DNA of 64,000 nt, taken from positions 323,335,919 through 323,399,918 of the forward strand of contig CM077643.1 of the NCBI GenBank assembly GCA_039707465.1. Reading direction: 5' to 3'. Below are positions 14,401 through 29,400 of this stretch, one piece after another. A model generated the notes under the pieces. That model was not told where the DNA came from and ran no database searches. It saw only the letters and a program-made list of their open reading frames with translations. The stretch is from Rhabdophis nuchalis (lineage: Eukaryota; Chordata; Lepidosauria; Squamata; Natricidae). Position numbers and translations under genes: made by a program. The first letter of the stretch is position 1, and each line of letters begins with the position of its first letter.

Positions 14401-17400
14401 TCAGAAGAGTTTAGCTTTGTAAAGAAATATTCTTCAGCAGTAATTCTAGTCTTTGACTATACTAAAATAGAAGCAAAGAATAAAACAAACTATACTGCTT
14501 TCAGAAAAGGAAAAGATGTACACATGTGCTTGCATACCAGGCCAGTCAAGGAATCCTCCAAACAGCTGAGTTAAATTTTTCAACCAAAGTGTCTTTTCCA
14601 CCAGAAGTTCAAAATCTATGGCGGGTAAATTCTGGAGCAAGATAGTACAAATCAACATCCATGGATTCAAAACCATGTTTTCTATTTGTAAGAGCTCCAT
14701 TTGGTAAGCTACATCAGTGACAAATTTCTGTATTTCCTCAGATGGCTTTTGGGGAATGTGCCTAAGGAGAAAAGGTACAATGAGCAAAGCATTAATAATG
14801 GTTATCTTGCAATCCGTTTTAATTGAAGCATAGAAGAGTCCTTGGATTTGTTTTTTGTTTTTTTGGCAAAGAATCTTTCAGCCCCTCAAAAGCAACTTAA
14901 CTTTTTATAAACAAAGCCTTTTCCAAGTTTCTATTACACACACACACACACACCTTATATTCCAGTTATCCAATGATTTCAAAATGCAAAAAAACAGAGC
15001 TACCAGATTTGGTGACAGGCATCTGAACAATTACTAGAAGCAAATGAAGAGAAAAGAGTTTCTCTATATTGCCATTCAACGGTTATTTTTGCAGATAATA
15101 TAAGAGCTCTATGAAAGACAGATACCAAAGCCTTTCTCCCCCCCCCCCCCCCTTTGCGAGCTGTTAAAAATACTGAACCATGAAATGTATACCTTGGAAC
15201 TAAATTAAACGGGTATTTATTCATTCTTCCAGCTTCCAATGTTCTGAGTGACACAGGCTGCCCAAAATGCATATGTATGCTTCCAAAATCTTCATTCAGA
15301 ATTTTTCTAGCTTTCAAGAGTCCCTGAAGAATAAAAGCACATCCTAAGAGATATACAGATATAAAATCTGTAATATAATTATATCTGTGATGTAATACAT
15401 AATATGTAATACATAATGATATGTAATATGTATGATACATACACAATTATATATAATACAATACATATAGCTAAAGATATTTATATTATTAATAATAAGA
15501 TATTATTATCCTCTCTTAATTTCTGCAGTACAGATAGTCCTTAACTTTTCGTTTAGTGACCATTCAAAGTTACAATGGCACTGAAAAAAATGACTTATGA
15601 CCGTTTTCCACTTTTACGACCACTGCAACATCCCTATGGTCACATGATTAGAATTTGGGCACTTGGCAACTGGCATGCATTTATGACAGTTACACTATTC
15701 CAGGGTTATATGATCATCTTTGACCTTCCCAGCCAGCTTCCAACAGGTAAAATCAATGGGGGAAACCTTAATGATAACATGATTCATTTAATTGCAGCGA
15801 TTCACTTAACAATTATGGTAAAAAAGGTCATAGCATGGGGCACAACTCAGCAAGAGAAATTTTGTGCTCAACTGTGGTTGTAAGTCAAGGATTATCTATA
15901 TTGCTTCTGAAATTTGTCCAGCATTATGATCCCTACTGTTTTTATCCTCGCCAAGAGTCTATGAGGTATAATGCTATTATTTTTATTATTTTACAGAAGT
16001 AAAGCTAAAGTGGCCCATAAAGAAAAAGGGTACCCTAAAGAGAGTAATCACTACAATATTTCATAGTTGAAATTAAAACAGGAAGCAATACATTCTCTTT
16101 TTTCTCTTTCTTTTCTTCTTAGGTGTCACTGTAAAGAGTTGGGAATCTTCTGCCTTCATTTTAGATTAACAGTTTTGTATATTGTTCAGTCTCCTAATTA
16201 TACCTAGTTGAAATAAACCAGTATCATAAGCTATGATTTAAAATTGGCTGTAATTAATCTAAATGTTTAGTTTCCTTTTTTTTAAAAAAAAGTTTTTATG
16301 TTTATTTCTCATATATATATTTACAAATATACAAACTCATTATTATTATTAATAATGTCTTATCTTTTAACATTTATAATAATTTTTCTCTCCCTACAAT
16401 TAACAATATAATCGAGATTGCTTTTCTAAATTTTTAGTTTCCTCTTGCAGCTGCATTGGACAAAGAAAAGGAAAAGTGTGGTGATACCTAAACTCACTCC
16501 AGCTTATTTTATTTTTATAATGCTGATTTACAGTTTAGTATTATTATCCCTAGTGCCGCGTAATGGAGTGAGCTCCTGTTACTTGTCCTAGTTTCTTCCG
16601 ACCTAGCAGTTCAAAAGCATGTAAAAATGCAAGTAGAGAAGGGCGGAGCCGCACCGCGTCAACACAACGCGGGGTCTCAGCGTTCTGAGACCTCCGTTGA
16701 TACTTTTGCCGCCCCCTGGTCCATTCGGACCTAAACCGTCCTGTAGGGACAGTGATGAGGAAGACCAAGCCTTGCTGGTCATAGGGCTACCGCAAAACCC
16801 GTGTTTGACCCAAGGGAAGAGCTTCTGCAAGGTGCTAAACAGGCGGCCCCCAGGGCTGACAAAGACGGAGCGGCTCCGGAAAGAAGGAAGCAAGCCAAAA
16901 TGCAAGTAGAAAAATAGGGACCACTTTGGTGGGAAGGTAACAGCGTTCCATGCACCTTCGGTGTTTAGTCATGCCGGTCACATGACCATGGAGACGTCTT
17001 CAGACAGCGCTGGCTCTTCGGTTTTGACACGGAGATGAGCACCACCCCATAGAGTCAGGAACAACTAGCACATATGTGCGAGGGGAACCTTTACCTTTAT
17101 TATAATGACCCTAGACCACAGGAAGTGGCAAGACAGTATCCAACATTTCCCCCACACAAATACGCCAATTTAATTCCTTACCGATGTAGACTCTTTTGGT
17201 TTAGGGACTCCCAAAAGTTCATATGCATAAAGAAATTCTTCCAACACTCTCTCATAACTGATACTGATTGGGACAAGATATATATCAAAAATCTCCCTTT
17301 TAAGAAAAGGATCCATCACAATGTTGAGCAGACCTGCAGATACAAAAAACTTTTAAAAAAGAAATCTAATTTAATACCTAATCTTTGTGTAGGAATTCAA

Positions 17401-20400
17401 CCCTGGATTTTAAGGCTGTGCAAAAGATTCCGCATATGAACCATTTCATGCATAGAACAGGAAGTTCTTATCAGTTCATGTCCAGATATCGTAAGTCTTT
17501 TTTAAAAACACAGATCCAAAATATACGTGTTTGATCCAGGCATAGAACTGGAATATACACATTGGACAAGATGTTCCAGAACAGATAAAACAGCAAGTGC
17601 AAAGAAGCTTGGGAAGATTGTGGCAGGTACTTGGCAGTTGCCATGTGCAGTGGGTCGTTGGACAACAGAGATGACTAACAAGGAAGTACTGGAGCACGTA
17701 ACACCAGACAAGTCATTGGAAGGCAAAATCACAAAAATGGATCTCAATTATTTTGATCATGTAATGCAAGGGAATTCAGTGGAAAAAGCAATTATGCTTG
17801 GAAAAGTTAGCAGTAAAAAGAAACCAGGCCACCAAAGAACACCATGGATGGACACCATCAAAGCTGACTTCAGCCAGAGCAAAAAACTCCTCAAAATAGT
17901 GGAAGATCGGAAGACGTGGGGAGATCTGGTCGACAGAATTATCATGAATTGATCATAACTGAATGGATAACATCATCATCATCATCATATGTGGTAGGAT
18001 AACAGCAAATGATAAAGAAGGGGAAAGTTTGAGAGTAGGTGGGTGCATGCTGAAGAAAGGAGGGATTTATTCCCCCAGATGTCCCTACCAGATATGTCTT
18101 GACTCAAATCAGGGAGCAATATTTGCTGGGTTTCAGCTTGGTTAGACAGCAACCTACCCTGGAATAGTCTGGCTAAACGTCCAAGCCAAAATGTGTTTGT
18201 TCCATGCCAAGAACTTAACACATCTTTCATTTCAGGCACATGTGTCATTTCAGGCCCTAGCAGCTGTTCACAAATAAGGTTGGATTCTCCCAAAGTTTAT
18301 AAGCCAAGAGTTACTAAAAGGAAAAAATAGTCTGACGTTACAGAAACTTGAAAATTAAATGTTCTTTAGCATGTCACTTGTCACTATATTCATTATTGTT
18401 AGGGTCCATTGCTTGTAATGCGGATTGCCTCTTGAAGAAGGGAGAGATTGCAACTTACATCCCTGATATGGAAGGAATATTCACACATTCTGGCCCTGTT
18501 ATCTTGTGAAATTCTCCAGCCTCTAAAAAGTCCACTAGATCAGGGGTGTCAAACTCATATCATCATGTTGTCATCACATGACATATTGCAACTTTTTTCC
18601 TTTGCTAAAACAGAGGTGGGCATGGCCAGTGCATGACACATCTTGCCCATGGGCCGGGAGCTTGACATCCCTGCACTAGATGCTCGTATCAGATTTCTAA
18701 TATCAATTTAAGTATTCACAGTCACATTGAACCAAAAATAAATCATCTGTGCCTACAGCAGCTATAGCTTTTTGACCAACATACCAAACTTTGGAGACAA
18801 TGTCTTTGCAGTGCGGCTTCTAGTGCCTTCAAGGTAAAACTCAACAGGGGCATGTCCATTCTTGAGAGAGAGGAAAAGAGAGAGAGAGAAAAGGAGAGAC
18901 AAGTGAACAATTAGCAAAACAAGTGAGATATATACGTTTTTCAGATGAGCAATCCATAAAATTGGGGGGGGGGGGGGATAAAGCAGCAAATAACTGTAAA
19001 ATTTAATTAAGGGGAAAACATGTAACTCTGATTATCAAAATTTAAAATTAAAAGGAATCTCTCGTTCCTCAGCACAGATATATATTTACATATTGCCGAT
19101 GAAGAATCTACCATTAGCAAAAACCAACACAGCATTACTGGCTATTTTAAAGATACTCACCTTTAAAATACACTTGACATATTCAGCAAACACTGCCCAA
19201 TAAAGCTTGTTTCCACCAAATGTACGTCGCATAAAAAAGGCACCTGATTTTCGAAGCAGCTCACCAACTATTTTCATTCCAAGGAAATCTAGCAAAAGCA
19301 TAGAAGATAGATCATCAATCATTGTCAGTCTTGCAATATAGTCCAGTAAGTCCAAAATCTCTAACGTTATTGTAAAATTACATTTTTTATTTTATTTTAT
19401 TTTTTTATTTTATTAATAGAATCATTAATAGAATCTTGCCAACAAGGAAAGTCTATGTTAGACTCACTTGCTAGATCTTAGTACAGTTTCCTGGAAACTT
19501 TGCATGGTTTAATTAGACACGTATGTAAGACACAGCATGGCTAATAAAAATCCCCTTTTTATATCTATTATACTCCCCCCCACTTTTTTTTTCTTACTTA
19601 TCTCACTGCTCAATTGACCTTTGGGCTATGTATCTGGACTTTGAACATGGGTGATGGTTGTTGACCTAACTAATATTTCTATCTTGAGAAGCTAGCTATC
19701 AATTAAACCCTGTTCAATTGATTTATCATTAAAATAAAGTCTGAACTGCCATTAAATGTTTCTAAATCAAAATTAGTTTCAATTCAGATTTTCATTAAAA
19801 AGCTAAAATGTATGTATACAGAACATGCTAATTTTTTTAATATATTCAATTTATATACCTTTATAAAGGACTCAAAAGTTATTGAAGAGATCCAGTTTCT
19901 ATATCTATTTGTGGCATTATGTGATCATTTGCATCTCATGTTTATGAAAGTTTACAAGTTTATATATATTAGAAGCTGAAGTTCAAAGTAATTTCTGAAT
20001 ATGGATTACTTGCAGTCATAAATTTGAATTAAAACAAGTTACTCTGTTTTCTATGATGAGAACAGGGGGAGGGCTGTGAATTCAGCCTTTTTGAATGTTG
20101 TTGGGGGGGGGTTTGCCCAAAGGTAAAATGATTTAAAACAAACACACAGAGATCATTAATAAAGAAGAAATATTTCGATTCAGTTTTATAACAGATCAAG
20201 CCAGCTTCAACTATCATAAAATTATAGGAACTAAAAGCAAATTCTAAGAAAATTAGAAAGTTTACCTATTCCTGCTGCAATGACGGGCATAGACAAGTCA
20301 TAGTTATATAACACATAGGACAGTAGGAGAAAATCCATGTAGCTTCGATGGCTGGGCAACAGGACAACGGGATGTTCTTGGATTGCCTGTTGTAACTAAC

Positions 20401-23400
20401 AGGACACAACATGTTATTTAAGTTTAAGAGACAATTGTGAATGACTTTGTTTAAAAAGGCAATGTTTTACTAAAACTACTACTATGCCGTTTGTTTTCTA
20501 CAAGCTAAAATGCTAATTTTAGCTTGCACATTTTGCATTGAAATCCATGGACTACATCTACTTGCAAACCTCCAACATTAATGATGGCCACAAATTATAT
20601 TTCCCATGGCTCACGTGTGACTTTTTCTTTAACCTAAAATTTAATCTGGAAGACTAGAATTCAGAAGGCATATTTGTTTATGATATTAATTAATTAATCA
20701 AATTTATTGCCCACAAGGCAACTTTGGGCAGCTTACAACTAGCCACTATATAGAGACTAAATGTACAAAAGCATGCCTGCAAAAATTGGGATTTAGCCCT
20801 GTACTTTGACAAGATAACAACTATGGGGTGTTTATAATTCACAACTCTTCTCCCATATTTCACTGATAACAATTCCTTTGATTGGATTTTTTTTAAAAAA
20901 ATTTGCTTTCACCCCAAACCAGCATGCAACATATTTTGCGTTAAGTAATTCCCAATAATTTCTATCTGGAAAAAATGGTGGTGAGGGTGGTGGGGCTCCA
21001 GTTGCATTGTCCAAAGTTCAAATTAGTTCACTGAGTCTTTCACAGTTGAAGTATAGAACAGTGTTTAGTACCAGTCTGTCATCTATATACTACTCAAACT
21101 CTTGTGTCCATAACCTTTACTGGGCAAAATGGTGCAACATAAGGCAAAACATTTTCAAACAAGGCACCTAAAATAAGCTAATGTTGGGACCTGTGACTCC
21201 CATGGGAATGGAATTTCGAAAAGTTCTTGCCATTTCCTTGCTGCCACTATGCTGCTGGGATCACACAACTCTCATTTACAATGTTGTCTGACACCTTCCC
21301 ACAAATTAATGGGGAAGCCTGAGAAACCTGAAGGGAGAAACTCAGTGGGAATTATGTGATCGTTGGCTGAGCACTGTGGCGGGTCTGGACTTGCAACTTC
21401 CTTCCTGGGAAGCTTACGGGAAGAAAGTCAATGAGAAACCTTGCAAAGAAGGTTGTAAGTGATTTGGATAAATCTCACCCACCCACCCAAGCTTCACTAG
21501 TCTTCAAATATAGGCAGTCCTCAACATACCACCACAATTGAGCCCAAAATTTCTGCTGCTAAGTGAGACATATTATGACCTTCCTTGGTACAGTTGTTAA
21601 GTGAATCCCTGCAGTTGCTAAGTTAGAAACACGGTTGTTAAGTGAATCTGGCTTCCCCATTGACTTTGCTGTCAGAAGGTTGTGAAAGGTGATCACATGA
21701 CCTTGGGACATTGCAAGCATCACAAATATGAGTCAGTTGCCAAACATCTGAATTTTCATCAAGTGGCCGTGGGGATGCCGCAATGATGGTTAAGTGTGAA
21801 AAATGGCCATAAGTCACTTTTTCCAGGGCCGTTATAACTTCAAACAGTCACGAAATGAACTGTTGTAACTTAAGGACTATCTGTATATCTGAAAGAATGA
21901 TCCAATGGGTCAGAGGTTGTTTAGTATAAGAACAGCCAGACTCTTTCCCAAATAGTTTTCTAAATTGTAATAGTATTCCATGACAAAGATTGATAGAAAC
22001 TGGGTAGTCGGAATCCAATGTTTGTAGAATTTAGATTATAAACTAGAAAACAAAAACAAACTCTGGCTATTTCCTGAATGAAGTGCATCTATATGTCTGT
22101 AAAAGCCTTGCTTTTTGCTAGCTATTTTATTCGCTGCTTTTTACCTATTTCTCTGAGTATATTTTTCATATTCAGATATATTTCGTAAAATCAAGGAGCT
22201 ACATGACATTTGTTGGTAATGATCTGAGTACTAACTTGGGCAATTTGTTTGCTTATATTAGTTGTGAAAATCATGCTACTCGGCAATATGGACCTTTAAC
22301 CACTAAATGTGGTCATGTGGTAAGAAAATACAGGGAGTCGCAAGGAGTCCCTCTGTGGGAAGATGGGTGGTTCCAAAATGTGACAGACGGATGGATGGAT
22401 GAGTAGGTAGGTAGGTACATACTGTGTTTCCCCAAAAATAAGACAGGGTCTTATTTTAAGACAGGGTCTTATTTTAAGACAGGGTCTTATTTTAAGACAG
22501 GGTCTTATTTTCTTTTGACCCCTGAAACAAGTGCGGGTGGGTGGGTGGATAGACGGAAAGACAGACAGACAGACAGACAGACAGACTTAAGCATCCCCAT
22601 ACATTCCCAGCATGAGCAAAGCAAAGTTTGTCTCATCATTCTGGTTCAGAATTCAAGAAAACTGGACGGTCGAAAGTATCTACAAATACTTTAATATATA
22701 AATAAAAAATGGTCTACTCTGATCATTTTTCAGAATGAGTTTGGTAGCACCTTATCAGACTAACAAAATTTACGAAATTTATAAGCTAGGACTCACTTCA
22801 TCAGATCCATGAAGAGGTTAAGCTGATGTAGGATGTACAATGGAACGAGGTAGGCAGAAGGGAAGGGAACACGGGATGATTATAGAGATGAAGGTTACAT
22901 GTGAGAGACACAAGTACCTTATCAATTAACAATTGAAATACGTTAAAAATCCAATCTATTTGTTAACCCTATTCGAGAATGACTTTATGTCAAAGTTTTA
23001 CCTATGAAAGTGACAATTTCAACCAAAATCTTTGATTACAGCGATTGCCACACTTCTAAAATGTTACCAATCTGTCCCTTATTCCCGTCTTTAAATATTC
23101 CTGTGAAAATATGAATAGGAGCCAATATGAAATATGAAACCAATCAATTTTGTATCTCAACGTATTTTAACCCCCCCAAAAAAATACAAGATCAGGTAAA
23201 TAAATGCGCTTGAAAAAGGATCCATTCAGCAAAACACAATGGTTTCCATCTTCCAACTCCGTATCATCTTTCAATTAATCATCCACAATACTCAAATCGT
23301 CCCCAACAAATTTTGTGATGAAGGTGGGAAGGAATAAGAAGTTGAGAAATGGGGCAGTTCTATTACAGACATAAGCCTACAGCACTCCAAAATTAAGCTC

Positions 23401-26400
23401 TCTTGCATAAATCCCCTCACTTTACAGATCTGCTCCAATTGTAAGCAGGTTTTGTAATACTTCTAAGAAGAAATCCTTGTCACATATTTCTAACTATGAA
23501 TTTGGTTAATTCTAGGTTTATCTTTTGATAGGCTAGGTGTGGTTAAATAGAACAGGCACACCTGATCATTTTCTTACTAGTACATCTGATACTATGACAA
23601 ACCAATTTACCCACATAGTGCTGAAAAGTTTATTTTAGAAAGCAGAAAAAAAGCAAAAAAAAAAAAAAACCCCAGAGAAAATGAAATCACTTTCAACATG
23701 TGACTGAAGAAAGTGAAAAACCTTTTCTATGAAAAAGTTGACTATTAGAGGAAATCTTCCTAAAGTATCAATTTTTACGTTAAAGCACATTTCCATATAT
23801 TAGTATTGCTTCAGTCATATAGCTTATGATGAAAACATCCCTTAGTCCGATCCGCTCCCACAGAGAGGGTCTTCTTCGGGTGCCGTCGACGGGGCAATGC
23901 CGGTTGGCGACACCCAGGGGAAGGGCCTTCTCTGTGGCGGGCCCGGCCCTCTGGAATGACCTACCCCCCGACCTCCGTACTATCTCGGACCTCCGCCTCT
24001 TCCGCCAACGTCTTAAGACATATTTATTCCAACAAGCCGGCCTAGGATAGCCCCCATTTCTGACTTTTTAAGAAAATAATTTACAATTGGCAAGGGTTTT
24101 AACATTGGGTTTTAGCACGGGTTTATTAATTTAATACATTTTAATAGATATTTATTGTATTTTGTGTTTTTAAATAATGCCTGTGCACCGCCCTGGGTCC
24201 TAATAAGGAGAAGGGCGGGGTATAAATTTAATAAAACAATAAATAAACAAACAATGGCATAATTACATATTTCCAGAATAGATCCACCCATTTGTAAGGT
24301 GACAGAGCTATCTACAGGTTCTTAGATGGTAATTACTCTCACTAACTCGATCCCACCTTTACAGTTGTCTTCATATGCCAACCTAATTCTTGCTTTTTTA
24401 AGTTTTTTCCACCTTAGAATACCTTTTGTTTTGCTGTTGCTCTGCATATAGAGAAAAACTGTAGGAACTTTGATACCATCTATCGAAAGCAGTATAATAC
24501 AATAAAAATTTTGTTTGCATAATTGTTATCGTACTTGTTCTTCACCCACTATACTATTTATTTATTTTATTTATTTTATTAGATTTATATCCCGCCCTTC
24601 TCCAAAGAGGACCCAGGCGATACCTATTCCTATATGCCCCACAAAGTAATCTTCAGTCCCTCAATTTTAAGCACAATTGTGATGCTACTAATATATCTAG
24701 CATAGTGAAAAATTACTGAGATTTTCTCTCATTCAGCTAATGTTCTACCAGCTGGGTAACTCTTCCAAGTACTTACCAACTAGTTACACTGAGCAAACAA
24801 AGATCTCCCTCCCAGAAGTTATTATACTTGGCTGTGGGAGTCTGCTTTGTTTATACCTTGAGACTTTCCCTGTTTGGGATAAAGAAATCCTTTTTAAGAA
24901 TCATCTCTGCTAAGGCATCTGTTATGGGCAGAGACTATATACTGCACTAAAATGGAAATGTGGTGGAGTAAAAATGAATTCAGCATTTCACCTCCAAACT
25001 ATCATTTCTGAAGGTAGGAAAAGAAATAACCTGATTTCTGGTAACTTATACAGTCTCATCTACACCATTATCTGGCACAACAAATAAGTGTTTACCACCT
25101 CTTTCTGGATTTTAGACAGGCTACTATTTTTGATGCCTTTATAGTTGTCAGTAGCAAGATACACATTTTAAAACAAAACAGACCCTTGGAATTATTTTGC
25201 AGTTTACTCCAATCCCATATTAAGAACTGCATAGAATTTTTTTTATAAAAAATAATATTTATTTATTGTTGCATATGGACATCTGCATTTACATTACTTT
25301 CAGTTTCTTGTTCTGCATCTTGGTATGACGATCCACAACAATTAAGACCTTTCAGTGAAGAGTATGTTAATGGGATAACAAATGCACAACCCAAGGAATT
25401 TGGAAAGCTTACTGGTAACTAGAGATTCTTGCATAAAATGCTATTTTATCAGGAAGTATTTATACATACTTACTTTTTGCATGCCATCTTCATTTACATA
25501 CACACTCTTGAAAAGGCATTTAAAGATTTTGCTCAGAGTGAAAGCAAAAAAACGAATAGCTCCCATATGCATGCTGTGTCCCATCTCATCCAGAATTTCC
25601 GCTGCCTCTTCTTGTATAATATCAAGGGATTCACCAGTCTCTTTTGATAGCTAAGCACAGAAATCAAGAGCTTTAATTAATAAAGATATCCCTCAGATAT
25701 CCTGGACTTTCTGAACCAGAGCAAAACTTTGAAACCTAGACTTCTGCCCACCGAAGCCCACCAAATGCCTGTTAAAACCCATAAAAAGGGCATCAGAGAT
25801 AACAGTGCTTTCTGCTCATTTCCCCCAACAACTAGTACTAGCGAATAGATACATAATCACCACAAAAGGCAGCCCTGAATAAGCTTAACTTTCATTACAG
25901 GTAGTGCCCGACTTACAACAGCCTTTAGTGACTGTTTGAAGTTATAACGACATTGAAAAAAAGTGACTTATGACAATTATTCATACTTATGACCGTTGCA
26001 TCATCCCCATGGTCAAGTGATTTGCATTCGGATGCTTGGCAGCAGGTTCATATTTATAATGAACAAGGCAAGGGACCTGGTTATCTGCAAGACCGCCTCC
26101 TGCTACCAAATACCTCCCACCGACCAGTCCGCTCCCACAGAGAGGGCCTCCTTAGGGTGCCATCGGCCAGGCAATGTCAGCTGGCAACCACTAGGGGGAG
26201 AGCCTTCTCTGTGGCAGCTCCTGCCCTCTGGAATGACCTGCCCCCTGACCTACGGACAATCACGGACCTGCGCCAGTTCCGTCGGGCCTTGAAGATCCAT
26301 TTGTTTCGTGTGGCCGACCTGGCGTAGTTTTTTAAATTGTTTTAGTAAGGGTTTTTAACAGGATTTTAGTCAGGCTAGCTATTTAATAGATTTTTAACTG

Positions 26401-29400
26401 TATTTTATGTTTTATATCATTGCCTTTTATTAGTGCCTGTACACCGCCCTGAGTCCCGGAAGGGAGAAGGGCGGTATAAAATTTTAATTAATAATAATAA
26501 TAACAACAACAACAACAACAACAATAGTTGCAGTGTCTGGGAGTCCATATTTTGCGACCTTCTGACAAGCAAAGTCAATGGGGTAGCCAGATTCATTTAA
26601 CAATTGTACTTATTTAACAACTGCAGTGATCCACTTAACCAATGTGGTAAGAAAAGTCATAAAACGAGACAAAACTCCCTTAACAAATTTCTCACTTAGC
26701 AACATAAGTTCTGGGCTCAATTGTGTTCCTAAGTCAAGGACTCCCTGTAGTTGATTGAACAGTAAGGCCTTTTTAATGCATTTATTTATGAATGAATGTA
26801 TAAACTGTATTTATTTATGAATATATAAATTGTAGGGACATGGTGGCTCAGTGGCTTAGACGCTGAACTTGTTGATCAGAAATGTCAGCAGTTCAGCAGT
26901 TCGAATCCCTAGCGCCGCATAACGGAGTGTGCTCCCGTTACTTGTCCCAGCTTCTGCCAACCTACCAGTTTGAAAGCATGTAAAAATGCAAGTAGAAAAA
27001 TAGGGACCACCTTTGGTGGGAAGGTAACAGCATTATCTTTGGTGTTTAGTCATACTGGCCACATGACCACAGAGACATCTTCAGACAGTGCTGGCTCTTT
27101 GGCTTTGAAACAGAGATGAGCACTGCTCCCTAGAGTCGAGAACAACTAGCACATATGTGCAAGGGGAACCTTTCCCTTTCCCTTTATATTTAAACAGCTT
27201 AAGACAACTCTCTAAATCGAGCATATAAGCTACAGTTTATGCAAAAACAACTATAAAATTCAATCATATAAACGAAATATGATATACTGTAATTATAGTA
27301 AACTCCTGGCATTTGGGTCTAAACAGCAGCTGTATGGATGGATGTATCCCATCCAAGAGAAGAATTGGGACAAACATCATTAGACATTACCAAGACATTA
27401 GAACTATATGTCCTTGAGTGGTATATCTCCAATCAACTTTAATAAACAAAATTAATAAATTACAATCAGCACAAATCAAACAAATATCCATATTTGTAAA
27501 TATGTCTTTAAAGAGCTTCAAAACTATAATGAAAAAACACAATTATTTCAAGAAATCTTGAAGTGGAAAAAACCTAGGGAGGCAGGATAATTAGGATACT
27601 GATGGGTAATAAAGTTACTGGCCAAATCATTATAAACAGCAGCTGACAAATAAACAATTGAAAGGACAGCAGATAAAAGGTTGACACACCTGACTGATGA
27701 CATACTGAACCTGTTCAGACTGTAGAACAATACTTTTAATGGCACTTGGCTTGCAGGGAGAAAGCTCTTTATAAACAACAGGAGTATAACATTTCATTGC
27801 ATATCTGAGGTCACTGGACTGCCGTCGCTCTTCCAAAATATCTTCAAATTCATATTTTTTCTTTGATGTGAGATTTTTCTGCTGGGAATAATGCAAATGG
27901 AGAATTAGACACTGGCCACATTAGCACACAGTTTTAAGTAAAACACTCTAGCTCATTACACACCTATACATAATTGTTCCAGCTTTTGCACTCCTACCTG
28001 TATGAGTGGGCAACCAAATAAAGAAAGAGAAGTAAACATTATGCTTTGTTTTGATTTGATTTGTTTTATTTTGATTTGATTTGATTTGTTTTGTCCCTTC
28101 CTTCCTTCCCTGCCTTCAAGTCTGTGTTCATTCTTGATGACAGCCTGGACAAGTCCCGTAGTTTCCTTGCTATCGTTTTTGGAAGTGGTTTGGCCCCTGC
28201 CTTCTTTCTAGGATTGAGAGAGGGTGACTGGCCACAAGTTAGCCAGCAGGTATTTGTGCCTAAGGAGGGACTAAAACACAGAGTGTCTTGGTTTCTAACC
28301 TGGTACCTCAAACCATTACACTAAACTGGTCCTTATGGTCTAATAGAGAGTTGTGGTTTATTGTATCTCCTCAGATACCAGGATCTGAAAGCCAACCTAT
28401 AAACTTGAGTTTACAGAACTACCCTACATTCAAGAAGGCAAGCAAACAGAAACCAAGTTTTAAGCCGGTTAGGCACATAAAATAAGTCCTAGAAGTCACA
28501 ACAGAGTTATTCCCTGGTAGGTATGGCTGTTTTAACTGTTTCGTTCAGATTTTAAGATTTGTAGTGATAAATGTTTTGTAATACTTTTGTAATATTTGCT
28601 GTCAATTTGTAAGATGCAATCAGCCCACACAAATGAGACACAGGGGATTATTACTGGTATCTACACGTTCTAGAAAACATATCTTACTGATACTGCCATG
28701 TCTTCCTTCCTTCATCTGAAGCTACAAAATTAAACCTGGCTTAGTTCTGTAGCAATAGAGTCCTACTTGCATCCTACTCGCATATTGGAAGAACTCCAAC
28801 TTTAAAAGTTCTTAGAATGCTAAAATCCTCATAATGTGAGCACAGGATCTGACACAAATTACAATCTGGACCAAATTTTTGGGATCATAAACTTACCTGT
28901 AAATATTTACTGATAATAGGTAGCATTGAACTTAATGAAATTTATACATATATTTATGTAGATAGCAGAAACTGTACATAGAGGATTGCATTGGTAGAGT
29001 CTAGGTAAAATCCCTACCATTAGTAGAGTTCCTTAAAAATCTTAAAATATGAACAAATATGATAAAAGTGTGAAAGAGGATTCAGAAATGATTACCCAAT
29101 TTTATTAGAATTTATTTAATGTATCTGTATCACTGCCTCCTAAATCGGTTAACAAAGAGATGGGACACACCCTCAGATTTACAATATAATCTGACATGAC
29201 ACATGAAAGAACTGAATTTAGAGATTACTTTCTGAAAGTTAAAAGGAGTGGTAAGATGTTTGGTTTTTACATAAGCTTGAGGGTTTGCATGTCCTTCTAT
29301 TGTTTTTGCTTTTAAAAGCCTAAGCCAGGCTCCAAACAAAAAAAATCAAAGAATCATCTTACTGCAACTGCCTTTACAATTTGTCCTCGACATATGACCA

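Larger units (their letters stand above)
20396..25473. other. GNPAT intron 3
   Basis: Holds a TIR repeat (21511-21883), an 18-bp tandem repeat (22442-22512), a dispersed fragment near 22725-22950, and L2 copies at 23840-24245 and 24548-24622. The remainder shows nothing I can name. Confidence 0.6.

Noticed and set aside
17527..17952. 141-codon frame considered as a host gene
   Set aside because: It matches the BovB/RTE reverse-transcriptase end and has the CAT-repeat tail.
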